64,000 nucleotides of DNA from Coriolopsis trogii (Eukaryota > Basidiomycota > Agaricomycetes > Polyporales > Polyporaceae): contig JAHYIO010000003.1 in assembly GCA_020543525.1 (NCBI GenBank), positions 3,410,001 through 3,474,000 of the forward strand, in the 5' to 3' direction. The notes beneath the pieces are model-generated. The model saw only the letters and a list, made by a program, of their open reading frames with translations, was not told the DNA's origin and did no database searches. Below, in pieces: positions 23,002 to 33,877 of the stretch. Position 1 is the first letter of the stretch. Every line of letters starts with the position of its first letter. Made by a program: the position numbers and the translations under genes.

Positions 23002-24814
23002 ATGACTCCCAAAATGCAATACGGTCCGTAGTTTGTTTCCCTACGGTTGTGTCCCGCAGAACATTGTTCTGACGCTAGTTCCGGTTTCGTTAGTACGATT
23101 GGGGAAGTCCGGCTTGAAGGTGTCGAGAATCATCCTCGGCTGTATGACGTACGGCTCCTCTGAGTGGGACGACTGGGTCTTACCTGAAGAGGAGGCATAC
23201 AAGCACATTAAATTTGCGTGTGTAACGCAGCACAATCTTCACTCTCAATGCTTGGCTGACCACACGTTCAAGCTACGACCATGGTATTCAGACGTTCGAC
23301 ACAGCCGACGTGAGTGAAGATACTGCCTATGCACTGCACGACGCACATCACTGATATTGGATTACAAGGCGTATTCGAACGGCCTCTCTGAGATCATTCT
23401 CGGGAATGCCATCAAGAAGTTCGACCTCCCGCGTGGAGAACTCGTGATCATGACGAAGGTACGCGTTGCTTTTTATATCAGTATCACCGCTACTCAGCGC
23501 GATGCGTAGGTCTACTTCCCATGTCCGAAGGATTACGGGGTAAACTTGTGGAAGGGCGGGAAGACACCCCAGGAGCTCGGGATCATCAACCAGCAAGGCT
23601 TGAATCGCAAGGTACGCTTCATTCCACATCAAGCGAACATAGCCCTCAGACCACTCCAGCACATCTTCGACACCGTCAAGACAAGCCTCAAGAACCTCCA
23701 GGTTGAATATATCGATTTGCTCCAATGTCAGTATCCTGATCACTATGTCGTTTTCTCTACGCTGATAACTGAAAACCTCGATCAATAACAGGCCACCGGT
23801 TCGACTACGACACTCCTATCGAAGAGACGGTAGGTACATCGCTCAAGCTCGTCAATTAGTCTCCTATGAGATCGTGACTATTAACAGATGCAAGCTCTCC
23901 ACGACGTCGTAAAGGCTGGTTGGGTGCGGTACATTGGGATGAGCTCTTGCTGGGCCTACCAGTGTATGTCTCCCAATTCCCCATATGATACTAGGGTGGA
24001 GATAACGTATGTTCTTATCCAGTCCAGGCGATGCAGAGTGAGCAGCGACTACCGCTCTCGGGTAGTATGTGCTGACTGACAACGCGATATCCAGATTATG
24101 CGATCAACCACAACTTGACCCCGTTCGTGTCGATGCAGAACCACTACAATCTGCTCTACCGTGAAGAGGAACGAGAGATGTTCCCGACGCTCAAGGTGTG
24201 CCATCATCCCACGTTGCGGGGAGAAGCATCTGTGCTTACAGCTTGTCATGCACAGATGTTCGGCGTGGGCGCGATCCCTTGGTCTCCACTTGGCCGTGGC
24301 ATGCTCACCCGCCCCATCAAAGAGATCACCTTGCGCGCCAAGACCGACAGGTGAGCGTTTGTCGGCACGTAATTTGTACAGGCTCTGAGACTCGGACCTA
24401 CTCGTGTAACGGTATAGATTCCTGAACAGCACCTACAACTATCCCTTCCTTCCGGATTTGAACGCCAGGTGATACGCTCGCTCCCCGAATGTTGTAATGC
24501 AACAAACTGCTTACGCACGAACCTGTAGAGTCGAAGAGGTCGCCAAGAAGAAGGGCGCGAGCATGGCCCAAATCGCTACAGCATGGGTCCTGTCGAAGCC
24601 CGGCGTCACCGCTCCCATCGTCGGGTCCACCAAACTGGCAAATTTGGAGGAAGTCATAGGTATGTAGCCGGAGTCACTCGACTGGACACACGTATACTGC
24701 TTTCTGACTTGAATTGTTCGCCACCCAGGAGCGCTTGACATCAGTCTCAGCGAAGAGGAGATCAAGTACTTGGAGGAGGTTTATCAACCTGTCCAGATCG
24801 CGGGACATGTCTAG
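23002..24814 (+). CDS. Aldo-keto reductase 2
   Basis: A tandem paralogue of the gene at 20434 with the same intron pattern and probably the same chemistry on a related substrate. The short first exon (MTPKMQY) joins to [11 protein letters not shown]. The tetrad is complete: Asp in FDTAD, Tyr in AYSNGLSE, Lys in VIMTK and His in QCHRFDY. A lineage-specific loop with [12 protein letters not shown] replaces the shorter loop of copy 1. It keeps [11 protein letters not shown], the 15 nt microexon (24023-24037), [27 protein letters not shown] and [12 protein letters not shown], and ends QIAGHV with a stop at 24812. All splice junctions follow GT-AG. Nothing suggests decay. Confidence 0.87.
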
Positions 24815-25656
24815 TCACAAGGTATGCGTGGCGACAGAAGGTAGCACCGTTCCACTCGAATTGTGTGGTGTACGCTCTGTGTTTGCTTTGACCTTCTGGC
24901 AAGCATGCAAAGACATTATTGCACCGATTGGACTCGCGATCTTGGGACAGAGTCATGGCCGTCGTCGGACGTCGATTCGAGTGGATGATGATCGGGATCA
25001 AGACTGAAGACACTGGAAACCCCTACTGGCGATGATCCATGAGCAGTACCCACCACAGTCCTGAGTGTCGGACGCATGGTAGTCAAGACGCAAGGACCGT
25101 ACGATGATATCATCCATGATTAGTCATCACCAAACGTTGGCGAGGAACAGTGAGCGGAACACTACGATTCTTTTGTTGTTGACCCTGCGCAACCATGACA
25201 TCAGATAACGGAGCGGGGACGCGGAGGTACCACCGCCAGAACAAGCTCAGATCTCTGCACGAACAGCGTAGTTCAGCCTGTTCCCATTGTCGACAAGAGA
25301 AGATCTCTTCGTGGTATGGGCATTTGCGCACAAACCGAGTCGAGAGAAGAAAGGAAGCGTTCACTCACACCATTGTCATGGCATTGCTGAAGGTTGTTGT
25401 TCAGGAAGCAGAGTCTCTGAGGCGCCATGCCCCGTAAAAGCTATAAAACACGAAGATTGTGTTCGGGAGACCTCCGAGGTTCCCTCCGTACGCGAGTTCG
25501 ACATGCCTGTCCGGTAAGCCAACATCGCTGTACCAAGAATTTGCACAACGCTGATATTCTTTGTGACGACGTCTTCACAGAATTACACAACAGCGACAGA
25601 CTCCCGAGGGTAGCGGCTGCCTCAAACTGGGCCTGCCCTCCGCTTCAAGCGTCACC
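24815..25656. other. Intergenic, nothing recognised
   Basis: 840 bases between aldo-keto reductase 2 and the plus-strand F-box gene; it holds that gene's promoter. No TATA element stands out. Confidence 0.45.
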
Positions 25657-27387
25657 ATGGACTCCCTTCCCGACGAGCTTCTCGTGTTGATATTCGAGAG
25701 GCACGGATTCGACACGGCAGCAGACGTTCGCATCAGCCATGTTTGTCATCGTTGGCGTAACATTCTCCTCGGGATGTCCCAATTCTGGGCAGACGCATGT
25801 ACAGAAATCGGAGCGCACCACCGTGATCAGTTCCGGATGCAAGCCACTCTGGAGCGCCTCCAAACCTTCCTTCCGCGCTCCAAATTCCGGCCGCTGAAGC
25901 TCACGATGAGTGCATTCGACGCAACCGTCTGGAGAGTGCTGTCCGGGCACAGCAACAGAATCTCGGCATTGAGCATCTCGCTCAAGGGCAGCGCGCACAT
26001 CCAGGAATTGCATGCGCTCGTCGGGACGACGATGCCCAATCTGCAGGAACTCACCGTGGAGGAATGCTTGCTGTTCCAGCTTCCGAAGGCAGAGCTGACC
26101 CCTTGGCAGACCACAAACCTCCCTCGTCTCTGCAAGCTCAACGTCCCAGCAAGCTACTTCACGCGGGCGACGGCGCTGCCCTCTCTGACCGCGATCGACC
26201 TCGAGGGGTTCATGGCCTCCAGCGATGCGTTCATCCAAGCCCTCCGCAAGTGTCCCAACCTTGTCCAGATCGACCTCGGCTACTGCATCGCAGACGGCGG
26301 CGGGAATGGCGGCAGCACGAACCCCAGCGACCCAAAAGTGGCCCTCCCGCACCTCCGCACCTTGAACATATCCAGCGATCACGATACCCTCGCGATCCTC
26401 CTCCCACCCCTCGAGCTCCCGAACACCGCCCTCTTCCGCGTCGACTTCATCCACGGCGACCACGGCGCGCTCGGGCGGCTCGTGCAACGTCTGCCCGCAG
26501 GCTGGCAGTTCCCCGGGTTCCAACCGGACGCGGCGGCGCCCGCGATCGACCACATGGTCGTCTCCGTCGAGCCCAACCGCGCGCCATCGGTCGTCCTCCT
26601 CGACTCTCCGCCCGGGCACGCCGCCCCCTTCGTGCCCGAGGTGCACGTCCTCGGGTTCTCGGGCGAGCACACGGGCCCCGCGCCGCGCTTCCACGCGGCG
26701 ATGCCGGCGCCGCACGACGCGGACGCGGACGCAGACTCGGACCCGCGCGCGTTCGGCCAGCTCGTCGCGTTCTTCGACGGCCTCCCGGACACGGTCTCCA
26801 CGCTCATCGTGAACGTGCCGCCGCTCCACCGCGCGCGCGCGCTCACGGGGAGGGGCAACCCGTGGGAGCGGCTCGTTGACTCGTTCGCGCCTGCGCTCAG
26901 GGTGCTCAGCGTCACCCCGAGGACGGCGCGGGGCGTGAAGAGGAGGGTGACCGCGCGGTTCCTGCGGATGGCTGCGGAGGCGGCTGCGGCTGCGGCTGAG
27001 GAGGACGACGGGGAGTGGGTCAGGGCGCTCCCCACGTTCACGGTGGTGTGGGCGCTCGACACGTTTGATGAGAAGCCGCAGCGTTCGTCCGCTGTCCGGG
27101 CAGACCTGGACGCGCTCGTGGACGTGCTCGAGCACGCGCCTGGGCGTCGCGCGAACAAGTGGCACCTCTTGGTGAGGCTGGTCGCGACGAGGAGGACGCG
27201 CTATCTCTCCGAAGGGGTCGAGATGTTCCTTCGAGACCGGTACTCGGCCTGGAAGGACGCGTTGCTGAGGTCGCCCCACCTCCAACGGCTGGCGGAGCTG
27301 GCGGACGAGTTGGCGATCCGCATCGACGAGGAGGTTGGGTGCATTGCTGATGTGCCGTTGCGGACGGGCGGGACCTCTGGGCTCTAG
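25657..27387 (+). CDS. F-box protein without N-terminal coiled coil
   Basis: A single-exon frame of 576 residues. The F-box is at the very start: LPDELLVLIFERHG, ISHVCHRWRNILLG, SQFWADACT (residues 4-48). The rest is a leucine-rich variable domain with regularly spaced hydrophobic blocks (LHALVGTTMPNLQELTVEE; LRTLNISSD) that would form the substrate-binding repeat surface. It is a likely SCF adaptor that binds Skp1 through the F-box. It is most like the gene at 31118 and its relic (shared DEL...GHVC/SHVC, SQFWADA), less like the coiled-coil pair at 1-3581. The 3' half (about 26.5-27.2 kb) is much richer in GC than its surroundings. A GTGAGT donor begins two bases after the stop, so an intron in the 3' leader is possible. 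Confidence 0.83.
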   Translation: MDSLPDELLVLIFERHGFDTAADVRISHVCHRWRNILLGMSQFWADACTEIGAHHRDQFRMQATLERLQTFLPRSKFRPLKLTMSAFDATVWRVLSGHSNRISALSISLKGSAHIQELHALVGTTMPNLQELTVEECLLFQLPKAELTPWQTTNLPRLCKLNVPASYFTRATALPSLTAIDLEGFMASSDAFIQALRKCPNLVQIDLGYCIADGGGNGGSTNPSDPKVALPHLRTLNISSDHDTLAILLPPLELPNTALFRVDFIHGDHGALGRLVQRLPAGWQFPGFQPDAAAPAIDHMVVSVEPNRAPSVVLLDSPPGHAAPFVPEVHVLGFSGEHTGPAPRFHAAMPAPHDADADADSDPRAFGQLVAFFDGLPDTVSTLIVNVPPLHRARALTGRGNPWERLVDSFAPALRVLSVTPRTARGVKRRVTARFLRMAAEAAAAAAEEDDGEWVRALPTFTVVWALDTFDEKPQRSSAVRADLDALVDVLEHAPGRRANKWHLLVRLVATRRTRYLSEGVEMFLRDRYSAWKDALLRSPHLQRLAELADELAIRIDEEVGCIADVPLRTGGTSGL

Positions 27388-27736
27388 AGTGAGTGCGACA
27401 TAAGCAAGGGTTGCATCAACATTGCAACGGACGTTCCATGTGTCGTTATCACGACATACCACTCTATTCTCAGAGTACCCACAGTCCTTGCCTTGTAGAA
27501 TGTATTCTTACCGAACATTCCGTCTGTTGTTGTAGACGCATACACTGTCTTTCTACGCATAATGCCATAATCGTGAATCACAAACTCCTGATAATGTCCG
27601 ACGTGCACGTCGTGAACGGATCCAAACTGTTATATCTATCGTTAAGGTAATCAGAATACACATGCCAGACTGATTAGACGAAGCTAGCTTAGCCGATCGA
27701 ATCGCAAACCACCAGAGACGCAGATGCCACCAGCTC
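27388..27736. other. Convergent 3' intergenic region
   Basis: About 350 bases between convergent genes; it should hold both polyadenylation regions. No gene seen. Confidence 0.45.
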
Positions 27737-28660
27737 TCACTCGTCCGGATAGTGCTTGATGTACTTCAGGTCCGCCACGAACACCTGCGTATCGACACGC
27801 TCGAGGCCAAGCAGCCACACCTTGTAGAACGCGTCAGGCCGGAGCAGCCACGGGTAGTCGCAGTATTTCCCCAACCGAACCGCGTACTCCTGTAAGACGT
27901 GATGAGGAACAAGCCACAGATGGTAAGGGGGTGGAGGTACGCACCTCTACGAAGCTCCGGAACACACGCGCGACCGCCATGGCGACGTCCACCCGCGTGG
28001 AGTCCGCGTGTACGCCGACCCACTCCTCGTAGACGATGTGTCCGTGTTCGCAGGTCGGAGGAAGTGGCCACTAGAGACAATCGTGCTGATCAGGACCGTG
28101 GCCACGAAAGGGACAGATGCACACGATCTTCGACGCACCTCTATCCTCAAGCAGATCCGCCGGAGCGAGAAAGGAGCCATGACCCGCGTGCCACTCGCGT
28201 TCATGTTCCGATAGAGCTCCTGCGCAGGCGCGTTCGCCAGCGCATACATCGGCATGCCTTTGTGCTTCAACACTCGGGAGCCGGTGCAGAACCCAAAGTC
28301 GATCCGCTGGCCTGCGATGATCTTCGAGCGCGTCCTCGTCAGGCGCATCTGGGAGGAATCCGACTCGACGGGCGGCTCCGTGCGTGGCACAGACTTGAGC
28401 TGCTTGAAGTCGGCGGCGTTCAGGGTGAAGGCACCCATGATGGTGGCGTAGCGGATGGCATCGAGGGCCCAGCAACGCTCAATAATGGACTGGGAAGAGT
28501 CTCCCATGACGAGTGGTGGTGGCGAGGGGAGAGGTTGGTCAGGTGGCGGGCCGGGGCTCCTCGGAGGCGCATTCGAGCGATAGGGCGTTTGGCGAAATGC
28601 TTTTGTGCGAGTGGCATTGGAAGATGTCAAGACCGGAAGAGAGCTTGTGGAGGGTTCCAT
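27737..28660 (-). CDS. Orphan protein of about 265 residues
   Basis: Three exons on the minus strand. Exon 1 starts at ATG 28660 with a Ser/Pro-rich leader (residues 1-45), then an ordered part with SIIERCWALDAIRYATIMGAFT, SKIIAGQRIDFGFCTG and ALANAPAQELYRNM. It splices (GTGCGT near 28130 to CTAG near 28075) into EWPLPPTCEHGHIVYEEW, and then to an exon with EYAVRLGKYCDYPWLL that ends KYIKHYPDE at 27737. All joins are GT-AG and in frame. There is no signal peptide, membrane segment or catalytic motif I recognise. The even mix of residues and clean splicing say it is a real gene. Function unknown; probably fungal-specific. Confidence 0.7.
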
Positions 28661-29679
28661 GGCGGGGATACGGTTGACGAGGAAGAGAACAAGACAAGAG
28701 AACAGTGATAGAGAGCAGAGAGACTCGCGAGTAGAATGGAGTGTTATAGTTTCTGGAAGATGCTTTGACCAAGACGGATGATGGCGAGGAGAGTGAGACA
28801 AGGCTTACTGGAGGTGGCCATGGCTGCCACGTCCATGCTGCAGCTACGATTGGTCCGCCCGAGTACGACAAAGCGCCTTCTTTAGGCACAAAGGCCACTC
28901 AGAAGCAAGTCGACCAGGACAAAGAACCTCTGAGCAACTGGTTCAGAGGTCAGCAATGGTTACACGTTCGCGCGGTTACCTGAGTCTTCGCCACTGCGGG
29001 CCCTCAGGTTGCATATCGATGATGGAAAAGTCGAGGTATAGGCCTTTCAGTAATCTATGAAGATGGAAATTACTTCGTCGCGAGCCTCGTTATCCCACGC
29101 AGTTTTCATAGATTAGTAGCGGCGACTGCGAGATGTGCTGACGATGCCGCGAGTAGCTCGCTGGCGATGTCAGCGATGTGTTGCACCAGCCTGGGCGACG
29201 CATGAACAGTGCTTGGCGACGGTGAACATCCAGCCCATCCGTAGTCATAGAGAGAGAGAGCCATATGAGAAACGAATCCAGGTCGACCGACAGCAAGATA
29301 CGATGAGCGACGTTGCAACGAGATGGATGTAGTCGAAGGAGGGAACAGTTTCCGTAGCCAGGTTGCCTGCTCATCGTTGCAGGAGGCACTCGCGCTGACT
29401 AAGCATTCCCACTTTGGGTAGCAAAACCAACCATGTATATGTTGCTCACTCGCGCGCAATCGCAGCACATACTCATTGTCTCATAGCTTATAGGCGTACA
29501 CATCCTGTAAGTGCTATGAGATAAGTCTGACCACTTTCATGGGTTAGTGACAGAATCTAGGTGGAAACTGCGATTGTGGTCAGACTGGTGGCGCGCGCAA
29601 GTCTCGCGAGCGTCGCGCGCGTAGGTATCTTGAACCGCCTCCTCATCGTCCACGACAAGCACCCCCGCACCAGCTCGCG
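28661..29679. other. Divergent promoter region
   Basis: One kilobase between a minus-strand orphan gene and the plus-strand TMEM19-like gene, so it holds both promoters. No gene, RNA or repeat seen. Confidence 0.45.
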
Positions 29680-30783
29680 ATGCTCGTCCCGGTCAACATA
29701 CCATTAGTACTTGCCCTCGCTCTCTCTGCTCATGGCTTGCGCAAACGCTCACTCTCTCCGTCCGGCGCGGCGGCTGCATTTGCTGTCGGCTACACGATGA
29801 TGTCCGTCCCGCTCGTCGCCTTCGGAGTCTCCCTCATCGTCTTCTATTTGACTGGCTCGCGTGCGACGAAAGTGGGCAAGGCACTCAAGAAGAAGCTGGA
29901 GGAGGGACACTCGGACGCGGGGTACAGGACTGCCACCCAGGTATTGTGCAACTCGTTCTCCGCCGCCCTCGCTGCCCTCGTCTGGAGTGCGCTCTACGCC
30001 CCTGCGTCGTGGCCTGCGAGCCTTGTGCGTGCTACCAAGTTCGACGTTGGCGACAACGTATCATACGACCTGGACGCTTGGTGCCCGCTCAGTCCGCCAT
30101 CAGGCGCGTCTCTGAGTCGTGCTCTGCTCTTCGTGACCCTAGGGTGGGTAACGGCTCTTGACATCCAACTTTCATCGCATCTCATCATGTCGCAGGCACT
30201 TTGCATGCTGTCTCGGAGACACCCTCGCATCTGAGTTGGGCATCCTCTCGCGCTCCCCACCCATCCTCATCACTACCTTCAAGCCCGTCCCTCCTGGGAC
30301 GAACGGAGGCCTGTCCGTGATGGGCACAATATCCTCTCTCGCAGGCGGCCTCATCATGGGTCTCACTATTGCCCTCTGCTTGCTCTGGCAAAGTACCGCA
30401 TGCCGAACACAATCAACGAGCATACTCCTGCAGCTCGCACTGTGGGGTACGTTAGGCGGCGGGGTGGGGTCCCTGGTATGTCGCAGCGCTTTCCCTCGCT
30501 CGTTCAGCTCTGATACTCACTACGCCTCAGATCGACTCCTTCCTCGGCGCGACGCTGCAATGCACGCGCTATCTGAACGACGCGAAGCGGATCGTGACCG
30601 ATGAAGGCGGCGCGCCAGCTCCTGGTGCAGACGTGAAGGTCATCAGCGGGTTCGATCTCCTGTCAAACAACCAGGTCCGTTGTGTGTATGATTTAGAGAT
30701 TGTCGTCCATGAACTGATGGATGCCGCAGGTGAACCTCATTTCCTCCATTGGTACCGCGCTCTTGCTCGGCCTCGTGGCATGA
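29680..30783 (+). CDS. TMEM19/DUF92 family membrane protein
   Basis: A multi-pass membrane protein of the TMEM19/DUF92 family, whose plant member VTE6 is a phytyl-phosphate kinase. Fungal members are uncharacterised and may act on prenyl or other lipid phosphates. The start is ATG 29680. Hydrophobic segments are at about residues 5-20, 25-60 and 90-115. The family signature is visible: [15 protein letters not shown] at the N-terminus, [16 protein letters not shown], then [12 protein letters not shown] and [18 protein letters not shown] after an intron near 30145-30193, and DSFLGATLQ after another near 30480-30530. The last short exon ([17 protein letters not shown]) ends at 30783. Four exons, full family length. 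The family call is firm; the activity is inferred. Confidence 0.88.
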
Positions 30784-31117
30784 TTTACTGTACGTCAAGC
30801 ATTCCGTTCCAGAAGCGACCATACATCTGTACCTTGAGACCATCTCATCCCATGACTCCGTGTGCACAACCGAAACTTGAGCAGATACACTGGGACGCTA
30901 CTCGCGGCACCTACTTGACCCCGAGCTCAAGCTGAAGCCTACAACATCCATCTCGGAGAGCACAAATCGGTAGCATATGTGACATAGCAGCAGAATATAT
31001 CGACGTAAGAAGAGCCAACGTACAAGCATGCGCGCTATGGACAATTGGCTTAATTGAAACTCACATCGTGCAATGACAACGTTGTATACCGCGAGAGATA
31101 TGTGAGTGAGTCAACAC
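30784..31117. other. Convergent 3' intergenic region
   Basis: About 330 bases between convergent genes. The only point of interest is a possible last mini-exon of the F-box gene ending at 31050. Confidence 0.45.
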
Positions 31118-32905
31118 TTACGGAGAGCCTCCTTTCATATTGAGGGCCGTTACCCCCTCCGAGGTCTTCAGGGTTAGAAGTGGTATGACAACTCCTTGGC
31201 CCGGTCCGGCGAAGATGTGAACTGTTACCTCGTCCGCCCGCTCCACCAGCTTCCGGACGTACGGTGCGCCCAAGATTGCGGGCTTCCAGCCGTCTGCAAG
31301 GGGATCGGCCAAGTACATCCTGAGCCCTTTCGAGAGGTGCTTCGTCTCTCTCGTCACAGCCAGATGCACACGAAGAGACCATCCCTCCCGGTCGCGTACG
31401 GAGCTTGGGGACAGTATGTGCACGAGCGCCTCCAAATCCGACTTGACCGCAGATGGGCATCGCGGCTTGCTCCCCCGCCCGTCAAGCATCCATTCCAGCG
31501 TGAACGTGCGTCGCTTCTCGCTAGGCTTGTCGCCTTGGCTACATGCGGCCCCAGACGGGGCGGAGGCAGCTCTCGCCGCGTGCTGCAGGCAGCGCGTGGC
31601 GACCCGTCTTTTCACTCCACTCCCCGTCGCGGAGAAGGTGCCCAGTGTCCTCAGCGAGAGGGGGAAACAGTCCACGATCCTCTCCCAGGGCGGGCCCCAC
31701 TTTGCGGTCACGGTCCGGTTCAATCCGGGGACGTTCACGATGAGCAGTCTCGCCCGCTTGTTGGCCAGCACGCTGCGGAGGCTGCACAGGAAGCGCTCGA
31801 ACGCATCCGTGTCGGCCGCCTTGAACCTGAGCTCTACGTCGAGGTGGCGCGTCCGGCTGGCGACAGTCGCGCCTCGGGTGATGCCGAAGATCGACAGGAT
31901 ACTGTCAGTGTCCCTCGGTGAACTGGGACTGGGCGAGAGCGTGATGACTAGGCCGCCGCACGCGGCAGCGGCCTCGCACCCCGGGAGCTGGAATCCGGGC
32001 GGCATGCGTTCGAGGACGTCCTGTAGCATGCCCTGGTTGCCCACAGCGAAGCGTAGGCGGAAATTGGCACAGTTGGGGGCGATCACATGTCGGAGGATCA
32101 TGACGACGGGCGGGACAGTGCGAGCGGTGATCGTGAACCATCGGAGACAAGGGAGCACCACCTGTGGCGGGGCTACGCGCGGTGCACGGCTGTCTTTCAT
32201 TCTGATGTCGAGAGTAAGCTTGACGAGAGCAGGGCAGTTTGAGAGCGTGTTGAGGAACACAGTCTGTTGTGAGCACCGCATCAAGCCTTCGAGTTCGATC
32301 GTGGTCAAGCGTAGGGCTATCGTGTTCGAGAAATGGGCGAGAGGAACACTGAGCGTGCGCAGTTGGGGGAGGTGGGTAGTAGTCACATCCCATGGTGTTG
32401 CGGTGATGTGCGGTGAACGTTTCAATCCGGCCCAAGACAAGCCAAAGTGCTGCAAGTTGGGCAGGCTGAACTGGGTCATGACTTCGTGCAGCCTTGCGAG
32501 ACCAGCCCCGTCCACCTGCGTACGTGGCATTGCCAGCGTGAGCGCTGACACCCTGTTCGCGTAGGGAGACAGCGTGAGCCAGATCTCCTCGTTGAAGTCA
32601 TCGAGGACGAACGCGAGTGGGCGGGACCCCGTCCGAGGTAGGAACGCCTCTAGACGATTCAAGATGGTGTCGACCGTCGGTGGCTCTTTGCCACAGGTTC
32701 GGACGACTTTGACTGCGTCTGCCCAGAACTGAGACATCTCCAGGAGAACGCCACGCCACCGTTTACAGACGTGCCCAATCCGAATGTCGCTTGGTTTACT
32801 GTACCCACGAGTCTCAAACACCATGCGTAGGAGCTCATCGGGTAGAGTATGAATACCCGTGCCGAAGCCCCGGACATGGAATTGGCCGGATGCATCGATA
32901 TCCAT
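31118..32905 (-). CDS. F-box protein
   Basis: An F-box gene of 595 residues from the ATG at 32905 (MDIDASG). I rejected a longer frame to 32938 because it opens with TTG and crosses a good 5' leader intron (GTACGT...CTGAT...CTAG at about 32917-32970). The F-box is at about residues 20-65: LPDELLRMVFETRG, IGHVCKRWRGVLLE, SQFWADA. A leucine-rich variable domain follows, with positively charged patches in the last third. It probably works as a Skp1-bound adaptor of an SCF ligase. It is the intact parent or sister of the relic at 33084. As in the gene at 1854, a GTAAGT donor overlaps the stop codon; using it with an acceptor near 31060 would shift the stop to 31050 and add only a couple of residues. 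Confidence 0.83.
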   Translation of the reverse strand: MDIDASGQFHVRGFGTGIHTLPDELLRMVFETRGYSKPSDIRIGHVCKRWRGVLLEMSQFWADAVKVVRTCGKEPPTVDTILNRLEAFLPRTGSRPLAFVLDDFNEEIWLTLSPYANRVSALTLAMPRTQVDGAGLARLHEVMTQFSLPNLQHFGLSWAGLKRSPHITATPWDVTTTHLPQLRTLSVPLAHFSNTIALRLTTIELEGLMRCSQQTVFLNTLSNCPALVKLTLDIRMKDSRAPRVAPPQVVLPCLRWFTITARTVPPVVMILRHVIAPNCANFRLRFAVGNQGMLQDVLERMPPGFQLPGCEAAAACGGLVITLSPSPSSPRDTDSILSIFGITRGATVASRTRHLDVELRFKAADTDAFERFLCSLRSVLANKRARLLIVNVPGLNRTVTAKWGPPWERIVDCFPLSLRTLGTFSATGSGVKRRVATRCLQHAARAASAPSGAACSQGDKPSEKRRTFTLEWMLDGRGSKPRCPSAVKSDLEALVHILSPSSVRDREGWSLRVHLAVTRETKHLSKGLRMYLADPLADGWKPAILGAPYVRKLVERADEVTVHIFAGPGQGVVIPLLTLKTSEGVTALNMKGGSP

Positions 32906-33083
32906 GGAGCTGCAACGCGCTAGAATGTGAGTGTGCAATCAGAGGACGAGAAACAACAGGTAGAAACGTACCGGATAGTACCCTGGGTTGCGCAGCTGGT
33001 ACGCTCCGGGTACACACGCAGCCTTTATAGCCTGCCGATGCAATGAGAACCATTGATGAATCGCTGATGTCCGAGCGACAATG

Positions 33084-33877
33084 TTACGTTTGGGTGCACC
33101 TTTGTACTTTATACCAGCAAGCACATCCAATTGCAATTGACAGATTGACGGGTGGTGCGGCTTCAGGCGGTCCACGTCTGATGTTCTGCGTGCCTAAACG
33201 GACGTCAAGGCTTGACAGAGCGGGACAGTGAGAGAGCGCCTCAAATGAGCTCCCCTGCTGATTCAAGCCAAGACCACCGTTGACCATGACCCTTGTCAAA
33301 GAACGTAGCATTGCTGCTTGGGTAAAGTACTCGACTGGAACTTCGACTGTGCGCAGGTGAGGGAGCTTCGTCGCATCCCAGGCAGTTGCGGACGATGCGT
33401 CGACTAGTCCGAACCAGGAGATGGTGAGCTGCCTCAAATTGGGTGTTTCGGATCTGACGAGTTCATGGAGCAGTTCGAGACAGAGACCAGGGTCCGACAT
33501 GGGGTCGGGCGGCCGTAAGATGAGGACTGACAACCTATTGGTGTAGCGAGTGAGGGTTCCCCAAATATGAGGGTTTTGTTCATCGATGATCAACGTCAGG
33601 GGCCGGAGCTTCGTCCGAGGTAGGAAAGTCTCCAACCGATCCGAGATGCGCTGCACCGCCGATGGGTCCTTGCAATATGTCTGAAGGAGTGCGGCGGCAT
33701 CTACCCAGAATCGCGACACTTCGACACTTCCAGAAGAGCGCGGCGCCAGCGTCTGCAGACATGTCCGATGCGGACGTCGCTGGCATTGCTGTACCCATGA
33801 CTTTCGAAAATCATCATGAGGAGCTCATCCGGAAGGGAGTGAATACCGATGCTGGAGCGGCGGGAACTTGGGACCAT
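33084..33877 (-). pseudogene. Frameshifted and truncated F-box gene
   Basis: A broken tandem copy of the gene at 31118. The ATG at 33877 starts MVPSSRRSS, and the F-box reads LPDELLMMIFESHG and IGHVCRRWRRALLE. The frame is then lost at a perfect 8 bp tandem duplication (CGACACTT twice, 33714-33729), after which the protein resumes one frame over with SRFWVDAAALL. It follows the parent to about residue 250 and ends in unrelated residues and a stop at 33084, less than half the normal length. The intact frame either side of the duplication suggests a young lesion. A truncated F-box-only product is possible. Confidence 0.78.
33714..33729. repeat. 8 bp tandem duplication that breaks the F-box frame
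   Basis: CGACACTT occurs twice back to back; one copy more than the paralogue has at this place. Eight extra bases shift the reading frame directly after the F-box. Confidence 0.8.

Noticed and set aside
25645..27462. A 605-residue open frame antisense to the F-box gene
   Set aside because: Arg/Pro/His-rich with no domain; it is the mirror of a GC-rich coding frame, and the sense strand has a clear F-box and leucine pattern.
32906..32938. A longer N-terminus for the F-box gene at 31118
   Set aside because: It starts with TTG and lies inside a good GTACGT...CTAG leader intron; the ATG at 32905 fits the family.
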